Virus record (IMG/VR): IMGVR_UViG_3300008516_000222
Span: 1-28,392 of that record
Direction: 5' to 3' (one strand)
From: a virus
DNA length: 28,392 bases
Shown here piece by piece: positions 7,898 through 13,244 of the stretch; the stretch's first letter is position 1, and each line of letters opens with the position of its first letter. The notes below the pieces were generated by a model, which was given only the letters and a program-made list of their open reading frames with translations, did not search any database and was not told the origin of the DNA. The position numbers and the translations under genes are program-made.

Positions 7898-8233
7898 CTA
7901 GATCGCATTGAGCTGCGCCCGAATCTCTGCGGCAGACATATAGCTGGGCACATCGCCCTGCTCCCAGAAGGTCAGGATGCTGCGGATACGATGCACGGCG
8001 CGGTCGCGGTGGTAGTCATCTGCATGTGCCGTGACCCGCCCCACTAGCGTGTCAAACTCGGCTTCGTCCTCGACGGTCATCGCGTAGAACGCCTTGACCT
8101 CGGTGACGGTGTGATAGCCGCCCAGCAGGCTGAACATCGCCTCGCAGAAGGGATTGAGCGCGATGTGCCGCGCGTTTGGCTCCCCTCCAGGATCATCCGA
8201 TGGTATCTGACACAATCGCTCTACCAACGCCAT
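7898..8233 (-). CDS. Small protein of unknown function in the GC-rich fibre module
   Basis: A 111-aa soluble protein, mostly helical and acidic: AEFDTLVGRVTAHADDYHRDRAVHRIRSIL and AAEIRAQLNAI near the C-terminus. A strong ribosome site (GGAGGAG) lies about 6 nt before the ATG at 8233. It shares the high GC of the downstream 415-aa fibre-like gene and is 9 nt from it, so the two probably moved together. Possible roles are fibre assembly factor or minor tail protein. There is no direct evidence for either. Confidence 0.65.
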   Translation of the reverse strand: MALVERLCQIPSDDPGGEPNARHIALNPFCEAMFSLLGGYHTVTEVKAFYAMTVEDEAEFDTLVGRVTAHADDYHRDRAVHRIRSILTFWEQGDVPSYMSAAEIRAQLNAI

Positions 8234-8321
8234 ATGACTCTCCTCCCATAATGGCCGTCGTGCTGATCGTCTTCTCGTCTACCCGTATATCATCTGGCTT
8301 TGTACTGATAATTCTAGGCAT
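8193..8321 (-). CDS. Possible 42-aa small protein
   Basis: This is a short ORF too small for most gene finders. It reads from an ATG at 8321, 6 nt past the stop of the upstream gene, to a TGA at 8193. The peptide begins MPRIISTKPDDIRVDEKT and ends VSDTIG. It fills an otherwise empty 94-nt gap and overlaps the start of the 111-aa gene by 41 nt. No Shine-Dalgarno is visible, so translation would depend on coupling to the upstream stop. It could equally be a decayed remnant or chance. Confidence 0.3.
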   Translation of the reverse strand: MPRIISTKPDDIRVDEKTISTTAIMGGESYGVGRAIVSDTIG

Positions 8322-8327
8322 TTAGGA

Positions 8328-8906
8328 TTAGCTAGCGCTGGCTGTACAAGTAATTGTCAGAGTGAGAGTATCGTCGTCATCAATAGTCTTGTCCCCAGCC
8401 GTGAATGCACCGCCACCGTAGAGCGTATCTACAGTTGCACCTTTGACTGATGCGGTACTAAGAAAAGCTCCACCAATAGTTGTATCGTCGGAAGAGATAG
8501 TAAAGACTGCTTTAGACGCTGTATTATCTACCGACTGTCCCGAAACTGCTCCCAGCACCAATGTCTGCCGAGCTGCCTCATCGTAGGCAGTAACCTCAAC
8601 CCAACCCGCATGGCCTGATTCTTGGTCGCCCGCTGCAAAGGACGGCGTACCATCAGTCAAACCTATATACCAGGCAGCTGTGTAACCGCTACCCTTAAGG
8701 TGCTTATCTAAACTATCGTCCAATCCAGCATTCACTACCAGATTAAAGATAAAGTCTGTCCAGATAAGATCAAGCATCTCGGACGGAACTGACTGACCAA
8801 GTGCGCGAAGCTGACGTACCTGAAGCAGGTACTCCGGCTTAGGTCTATGACACACAACATCATAGCGAGTGGTCAATTGTCGTGCCAATATCGTTTGTGT
8901 ATTCAT
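8328..8906 (-). CDS. Phage structural (tail-fibre-associated) protein
   Basis: I choose the ATG at 8906 (192 aa, starting MNTQTILARQL) rather than the one at 8942. GAGGA is spaced 9 nt from it, and it begins 4 nt after the upstream stop. The N-terminal about 50 residues are polar and helical. The remainder follows a pattern I know from tail-region proteins of many phages: FNLVVNAGLDDSLDKHLKG, AAWYIGLTDGTPSFAAGDQ, HAGWVEVTAYDEAARQT, SVDNTASKAVFTIS, TIGGAFLST, GTLYGGGAF-like TLYGGGAF, and a final TLTITCTAS strand. This is a beta-sandwich virion protein with no enzymatic signature, probably a fibre or tail-tip component. Confidence 0.75.
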   Translation of the reverse strand: MNTQTILARQLTTRYDVVCHRPKPEYLLQVRQLRALGQSVPSEMLDLIWTDFIFNLVVNAGLDDSLDKHLKGSGYTAAWYIGLTDGTPSFAAGDQESGHAGWVEVTAYDEAARQTLVLGAVSGQSVDNTASKAVFTISSDDTTIGGAFLSTASVKGATVDTLYGGGAFTAGDKTIDDDDTLTLTITCTASAS

Positions 8907-8910
8907 TTCT

Positions 8911-9225
8911 CTAATTCCTCTTTGATAGTACTTTACGTCCATGCAACAACTGACCAGCTATGATAGCACCAGCAGCAATCTCAAACAATGCCTCCACCCA
9001 CTCCTGCCAACCACTCGGTATCACGGCTATCTCGACATAGTTGAAGATTGTTACCGCCACTGCGAAAACAATACATGCTATAACTGCTGATAGCGCAAAT
9101 GCAACTATTCGCTTCGCTTCAGCAGCAAGGCCGGCCAGAACACGCCATCTCTCGACAAGTTGGAAAGCGAGATATGCTGCTCCACCATCACTAATTATCC
9201 AGGTAATCGCACTAATCAATGTCAC
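8911..9225 (-). CDS. Holin-like membrane protein
   Basis: The GTG at 9225 is favoured over the ATG at 9240 because AGGAGG (9232-9237) lies 6 nt before it; the ATG would place that site inside the gene. The 104-aa product has three hydrophobic segments: about 1-23 (TLISAITWII...AYLAF), about 38-62 (IVAFALSAVIACIVFAVAVTIF) and about 79-95 (FEIAAGAIIAGQLL). It ends in a basic C-terminus (HGRKVLSKRN). Small size, three membrane segments, a basic tail and its place in the lysis region fit a class I-type holin. Holins lack diagnostic motifs, so other small membrane proteins remain possible. It overlaps the winged-helix gene by 14 nt. Confidence 0.6.
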   Translation of the reverse strand: MTLISAITWIISDGGAAYLAFQLVERWRVLAGLAAEAKRIVAFALSAVIACIVFAVAVTIFNYVEIAVIPSGWQEWVEALFEIAAGAIIAGQLLHGRKVLSKRN

Positions 9226-9484
9226 TTTGAGCCTCCTCATTCAGGTTAAATCTATACCCCGTGACTTTACAGCGCCGCCCATCTATTCTCTCGCGTTGTA
9301 ACTGCGCCCTATCTACAACGCCATTATCTAAGCCTTCACGGATTAGAATTCGTGCACTTTTTACACCAACACCAAGCTCTTGCGCCCATTCTCTAGCAGT
9401 CTTAAAACCCATTGGCTCAACTTCATCATTCTGATCAATGAATTCTATTAATTCCTCAAGCGTAAAGCTCGGCCTAGCATTCAT
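9212..9484 (-). CDS. Small winged-helix DNA-binding protein (putative regulator)
   Basis: A 90-aa protein. FTLEELIEFI at the N-terminus is followed by a helix-turn-helix pattern, FKTAREWAQELGVGVKSARI (about 27-46), with a recognition helix near VKSARILIREGLDNG. A wing-like strand follows, RRCKVTGYRF (about 70-79). This resembles phage wHTH proteins that bind operator DNA. AAGGAAG lies 7 nt before the ATG. The gene overlaps the metallophosphoesterase stop by 11 nt and the holin start by 14 nt, placing it in the operon driven by promoter P1. It is therefore a candidate for autoregulation of P1, though the target is unknown. Confidence 0.65.
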   Translation of the reverse strand: MNARPSFTLEELIEFIDQNDEVEPMGFKTAREWAQELGVGVKSARILIREGLDNGVVDRAQLQRERIDGRRCKVTGYRFNLNEEAQSDID

Positions 9485-10292
9485 TTGACAACTTCCTTAC
9501 ACTTGGCAACGGCAAGGGGAACTTTTCCTCATCCACTTCAAAGCGCTTGCCATTATGAGTAATCTTAACATAGCCAATGTGAGGTAGCATTGAAGTGGCT
9601 TTACGGTAACCAAACGCTGTTTTTAATTGCCATGCCGGCGTTACAACTACACCTACATCTTCTCTAACGTATACGTGCCGATGCCTGTGCGAACGCACTA
9701 CCAGTTTAACATTAGGCATTTCGTCCTGATATTCGCGAACCAACTCTGACAAAAGTAAAAGCGTATCACGTAGAGGTACTGTAGCCTCATACCATGGAAC
9801 ACTAGATGTGCCTATGTGATGTGCGAAATGAATTACATCTGTATTGTCCGCCCACTCTAAAAATAGTTCCCATTGAGTGTATTGACCAGTAGTTGGATTT
9901 TGTACAGCACCAATAGAACGTGCTAGCCGACTAACATCCTCAGAGCAGCGCCCCTCATGCCACTCCGTACCTCTAATCACATAGCGCTCACCAACTAATT
10001 CCATCAACGGTGCCAGTAGAAGTTCGGCAGCATTAGCCTGAATATCACCTCTATTAGTAATTAATTGACCGTCCCTCCAGCTTTTCCCCTGAATAATATC
10101 ACCATTAATAACTAGTGTGGGCTTAGGCGAAATTGTTGCAATGTCCTCACACATCGCCTGCCAACATTCCATTAACCACTCTTGATACTTATTGAGTTGA
10201 TAACGCCCGCCACCCTCCAATATGGCACCCACAGGCCATAGCCCTACAACTGAACCGACATGAAGATCACTAATTACAACTACACAAGTCAT
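9474..10292 (-). CDS. Calcineurin-like metallophosphoesterase
   Basis: A 272-aa protein with the metallophosphoesterase blocks in order: D9-x-H11 in ISDLHVGS; G64-D65 in INGDIIQG; a GTEWHEG block at about 108-114, where families usually have GNHE and here Thr replaces the Asn; FAHHIG at about 156-161; and a final SHRHRH at about 201-206 in place of GHxH. Metal binding is probably retained, but the missing Asn may change activity. Substrates in this superfamily range from nucleic acids to phosphoproteins and nucleotides, so none is assigned. It is the first gene after promoter P1, with GAAAGG upstream of the ATG. Confidence 0.85.
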   Translation of the reverse strand: MTCVVVISDLHVGSVVGLWPVGAILEGGGRYQLNKYQEWLMECWQAMCEDIATISPKPTLVINGDIIQGKSWRDGQLITNRGDIQANAAELLLAPLMELVGERYVIRGTEWHEGRCSEDVSRLARSIGAVQNPTTGQYTQWELFLEWADNTDVIHFAHHIGTSSVPWYEATVPLRDTLLLLSELVREYQDEMPNVKLVVRSHRHRHVYVREDVGVVVTPAWQLKTAFGYRKATSMLPHIGYVKITHNGKRFEVDEEKFPLPLPSVRKLSNEC

Positions 10293-10326
10293 AGATAATC
10301 TGCCTTTCTCGGCTAATTGATGCGTG

Positions 10327-10355
10327 ATTATAGCATAGTTTGCTCACGGTGTCAA
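10327..10355 (-). promoter_or_regulatory. Promoter P1: consensus sigma70-type with extended -10
   Basis: Read on the minus strand: -35 TTGACA (10350-10355), a 17-nt spacer, and -10 TATAAT (10327-10332). Both hexamers match consensus exactly, and TATG-C directly ahead of the -10 gives a TRTGn extended -10. It sits in the 78-nt gap upstream of the metallophosphoesterase, about 35 nt before its start. The spacer contains AGCAAACTATG (10334-10344), which is repeated in the same position in promoter P2. AGCA and TGCT within 13 nt form a partial dyad. Confidence 0.88.
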
Positions 10356-10370
10356 TGTCTGCTTGCGACG

Positions 10371-10625
10371 TTAATTACTGGCATCATCATCACTAACTTG
10401 TTCTATAACATAATTTAGCTTGGTTTCAAGGCGCTCCATGCCAACGAGAATCTCTAACCTATCTTTTCTTGCTTCATCATTGGCAGATTCTAGTGTTGTG
10501 ATTCGTCGCCTATCATTTTGTATATCGGCTTGCGTTGTACCCCATGCAATGCCCATTGTTACAAATAAAGCTATGATAGTTATTACAGTAGCCAGCAACT
10601 TAACATGACTATGATTGTTTAGCAT
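10371..10625 (-). CDS. Small membrane-anchored coiled-coil protein (spanin- or holin-accessory-like)
   Basis: An 84-aa protein. One N-terminal membrane segment (about 9-29, LLATVITIIALFVTMGIAWG) follows a short His/Asn-rich head. A charged heptad-like helix then runs to the end (about 33-78: IQNDRRRITTLESANDEARK and onward), finishing in acidic DDDASN. Topology and location directly after the lysin gene suggest an inner-membrane lysis accessory such as an i-spanin-like or holin-associated protein. No partner o-spanin lipoprotein is seen, which would also fit a monoderm host. Confidence 0.5.
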   Translation of the reverse strand: MLNNHSHVKLLATVITIIALFVTMGIAWGTTQADIQNDRRRITTLESANDEARKDRLEILVGMERLETKLNYVIEQVSDDDASN

Positions 10626-10631
10626 ATTGTT

Positions 10632-12179
10632 TTATCCCACTGTGATTTCCGCTACTAGTTTCCACGTATCAGACTCAATCTTTAGAGCTACAAAACACTT
10701 CTCGCTAGGCTTATAAGCAAGACAGTATGCAAAAGCTGCACCCGACACATAGCGTTCCTGAAGCCATATGTAACCAAGGGCAAGGCATACCTTCCTAGTG
10801 GCGGGAAATACATAGTAGTCATTACGCATTAAGGCTGATTCAGTGGCCGTAAATTTTTGCCCGGATTCTTGACCGTAGTAGTGATTAAGGATTTGACGGT
10901 AATTCGCTCCTCGCCTCGCCATTTCCCTAGCACCATACTGGCACATGCGTCCAGGCCATTGCTTATCCAAGTGCCCATTCTCACCTTTACAGAAAGGACA
11001 GTTAGATAAACCACACTTGTTAACGTACATTCCACTACTTAGCCAAAGTTCGCCCGTAGTTTCACGAACGGCTTGATCGCTGCGGTCGTGAATTGTTGCT
11101 ACGTTATAAACCTGGCAATGTGTTGTATTACAAAGATGTGCTTCAGTACCATGACGCGGAGATTTCATTGCACGATCAGCGTAAGTTCGTGCGGCCACAG
11201 CTTGGGCCTTTAGGGCTTCCATGTGCCAAGAAGCAGGCATCTCGGCAGGCACAACGGCACGCAGATACTCCTCTAATCGTATACTTGTAACAATAGACCC
11301 TTGTAAGAGCAGAACCTTGTCCTCACGATAAGCGTTACGAACGTACTCAGCTAGTTGGTTCTCGATCCTACTCCCTACAATATCAAAGGTTTGCCAGTCC
11401 CTCTTTGCTCCAGTCTGGAATATGGCGGCCCACTCAATCTTGCTATCCAACTCAAGTTGACCATCATACTCTACCAACCAATGAAAGTATGCGCCCTGAT
11501 CTTCGACACTCCAGAAGCCAGCATTAGAAGCATTTTTCTCAGCCAGAGCTACATCCCAACCAATCTCAGTTAGAAAGATTGTTGGTATTCTATATCCCAA
11601 GTCTTTCAGAATCTCTATATCGCGCCGATAAACAAAAACACACCATGGACTCCACTCCAGCCCCGGCTTTGCATATTCATGTTTACCTAAGATTGCGTTT
11701 GGTTGTGCCAGTGGCTCCTCGTAGAACCGCCATAATTCCGGCAACGGACGTGTAGGGGCAAAGTTGCCAATGATAACATCGAACTCCTCACGCGCCATCA
11801 ATCGGCATAGTTCAGCCTCACATGCTGCCAAGCCCTTCATTTCATCAGCATCGTGAATAATTCTCTCATTTACACTCTCAAGAGTGTTAACGCCCAGTAC
11901 ATTTCGCCAGTGATTTGCGTCACCAATTAGTGCATCAAAGAGACGACGTGCGCCACTCGTACCATTCCTGATACATTCAGAAGCAATATTATCTGTCCAG
12001 GTGCGGTGCCAGACAAAGGGTCGGTTAAAGCCAACATCATCATATGCTGAGTAAATGTCATCACGAATAAACTCAGGCGAGGTAGTTCCCATACATTTAA
12101 GCGCCGGGTATAAAGCATGACGTAGGTGATTCTTGCATTCATCACTAGGCAATTGTATATGTCCCGCTAACTTTGTCAC
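10632..12179 (-). CDS. Two-domain lysin: TIM-barrel glycosidase-like domain plus SpoIID/LytB domain
   Basis: A 515-aa protein starting at GTG (GTGA overlap with the HIT gene), with AGGTGG 7 nt upstream. Residues about 45-275 look like a clan-A (beta/alpha)8 glycosidase. GNFAPTRP (138-145) precedes GKHEY, with Glu168 as possible acid/base, and FLTEIGWD, with Glu205 in the TExGW nucleophile-type motif. Residues about 297-435 match SpoIID/LytB: SIRLEEYLRAVVPAEMP with the expected catalytic Glu313, then EALKAQAVAARTYA, and AVRETTGELW. His343, Cys350, His354 and Cys355 are arranged like the zinc site I recall for clostridial SpoIID. A second Cys cluster lies at about 389-403. The family cleaves denuded glycan as a lytic transglycosylase. 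No signal peptide is seen, so holin-dependent export is expected. The C-terminal about 70 residues may bind the wall. It could alternatively be a virion-borne wall hydrolase. Confidence 0.8.
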   Translation of the reverse strand: MTKLAGHIQLPSDECKNHLRHALYPALKCMGTTSPEFIRDDIYSAYDDVGFNRPFVWHRTWTDNIASECIRNGTSGARRLFDALIGDANHWRNVLGVNTLESVNERIIHDADEMKGLAACEAELCRLMAREEFDVIIGNFAPTRPLPELWRFYEEPLAQPNAILGKHEYAKPGLEWSPWCVFVYRRDIEILKDLGYRIPTIFLTEIGWDVALAEKNASNAGFWSVEDQGAYFHWLVEYDGQLELDSKIEWAAIFQTGAKRDWQTFDIVGSRIENQLAEYVRNAYREDKVLLLQGSIVTSIRLEEYLRAVVPAEMPASWHMEALKAQAVAARTYADRAMKSPRHGTEAHLCNTTHCQVYNVATIHDRSDQAVRETTGELWLSSGMYVNKCGLSNCPFCKGENGHLDKQWPGRMCQYGAREMARRGANYRQILNHYYGQESGQKFTATESALMRNDYYVFPATRKVCLALGYIWLQERYVSGAAFAYCLAYKPSEKCFVALKIESDTWKLVAEITVG

Positions 12180-12502
12180 TTATCTTCCACCTTTCTTAAA
12201 CATACTTGCAGGTGCCAATGATTCTGAATTGAATGACGGTTGGTATCAATTTCTACTAATTTATAACCCCTCTCGCGACATAGTGCACGCGCTACACCCA
12301 TAGCTATATTTTGCGTATAAAGTACTACACCATCAGAAACTCTATTACAACTCACGTGCTCGTTTGGTACAGCCAGTAGGCGCAGATCAAACTCTTTCTT
12401 ATCTAAATCTACAGCTACGACAATATCAGGTGAAACATATAACCACTCTGTTAAGTGAGCCTCGGGCAAGTGCGTGGCCAACATACAAAGGGGGCAGTCC
12501 AT
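12176..12502 (-). CDS. HIT-like (histidine triad) protein
   Basis: A 108-aa protein, near the usual length of 110-140 aa for the family. It begins with a CPLC pair (Cys3, Cys6) as in zinc-type HIT proteins. A mid-protein VPNEHV (His49) follows, then an active-site-like segment NHWHLQV (94-100), i.e. H-x-H-x-Q with Gln at the third triad position, a variant found in HIT branches such as GalT-like and aprataxin relatives. The family hydrolyses or transfers nucleotides from phosphoramidate and dinucleoside substrates. AAAGG lies 8 nt before the ATG. The 4-nt overlap with the lysin gene is unusual company for a nucleotide enzyme. Confidence 0.65.
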   Translation of the reverse strand: MDCPLCMLATHLPEAHLTEWLYVSPDIVVAVDLDKKEFDLRLLAVPNEHVSCNRVSDGVVLYTQNIAMGVARALCRERGYKLVEIDTNRHSIQNHWHLQVCLRKVEDK

Positions 12503-12506
12503 TATA

Positions 12507-12758
12507 TTAACCTTTCTTTATAGTTTCTATACTTGCTTCTAGTATCTTTATGAAGGCTTCGTTGGTACCATTACTTGTTAATATTCTAATGTGGTCATTT
12601 ACACATAGAATTGTTATCATAATCTCAGCTTCATTTGGTAATATGTGCTGCTTTACTTGCTCGCGCAGCTGTGAGTTCTCACGCAGCAAACCAATCATTT
12701 CCTCATTAGTCGTCTGTAACTCACTAGTTAACAACTCGCATTGTTTACATTCTGGCAT
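12507..12758 (-). CDS. Small CxxC coiled-coil protein of unknown function
   Basis: An 83-aa protein with CKQC (residues 4-7) followed by a helix with heptad-like spacing (about 8-38, LLTSELQTTNEEMIGLLREN...). A more hydrophobic segment follows, MITILCVNDHIRIL (about 47-60), then a short amphipathic helix ending ETIKKG. GAAAGG lies 8 nt before the ATG. The paired cysteines could bind metal or form a disulphide. It sits 4 nt upstream of the HIT gene and directly follows the 161-aa gene. I cannot assign a role. Confidence 0.55.
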   Translation of the reverse strand: MPECKQCELLTSELQTTNEEMIGLLRENSQLREQVKQHILPNEAEIMITILCVNDHIRILTSNGTNEAFIKILEASIETIKKG

Positions 12759-13244
12759 TTAAGTAACCTTTCCCGCGCAAGCATCAATGAGGTCCATGAT
12801 CGCTTCCTTCTGTGCCAGATTTAGCGGTACAGGGTTATCCTCACTATCTGGCCCTTCAGTAGCAGACCAGTCGTGATGTAGCATTAGCCCGTGTGCCCAC
12901 TTTAGCATGTCATCACTAATGCTATATTCAGTCACTGCAGCACTATTACCAGTATTAAGATCATCCCAAGTAATACCACGTGGACGACGCGGTGCCTTCT
13001 CATCATCCTTGTGCTCATCGCCCCAAACCTTCATGGCGTCTTGCCACTCGCGCATTTCCTCCATTGATTCCTCGGCCAACTTGTCAAATTCTTCCCAAGC
13101 CTGCCGAACCTGGAATCCACGCCGTATAGCACGAATGTTGGAAAGTTCTACACTCGTTAACTTCTCATCAGTTTTCGCCCCTATTGACATCAAAAAGTTT
13201 CGTAACATACAACGTTGTGCGATACTAAGTGAAATTTGCGACAC
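12759..13244 (-). CDS. Conserved-looking helical phage protein, function unknown
   Basis: A 161-aa acidic, helix-rich protein starting at GTG, with AGGAG 7 nt upstream and TAGTG overlap with the fibre stop. The N-terminus, ISLSIAQRCMLRNFLMSIGA, followed by ELSNIRAIRRGFQVRQAWEEF, looks like a compact helical domain. The centre is a charged region with RPRGITWDDLN, and the end has LNLAQKEAIMDLIDACAGK. Its place immediately after the large fibre gene would suit a fibre assembly or chaperone protein. That is positional inference only. Confidence 0.65.
   Translation of the reverse strand: MSQISLSIAQRCMLRNFLMSIGAKTDEKLTSVELSNIRAIRRGFQVRQAWEEFDKLAEESMEEMREWQDAMKVWGDEHKDDEKAPRRPRGITWDDLNTGNSAAVTEYSISDDMLKWAHGLMLHHDWSATEGPDSEDNPVPLNLAQKEAIMDLIDACAGKVT

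Noticed and set aside
6986-7901. Plus-strand open frames (up to 175 aa) opposite the GC-rich fibre gene
   Set aside because: High GC lowers antisense stop frequency; the translations are Arg/His-rich without domain features, and the minus-strand gene has a clear ribosome site and beta-protein pattern.
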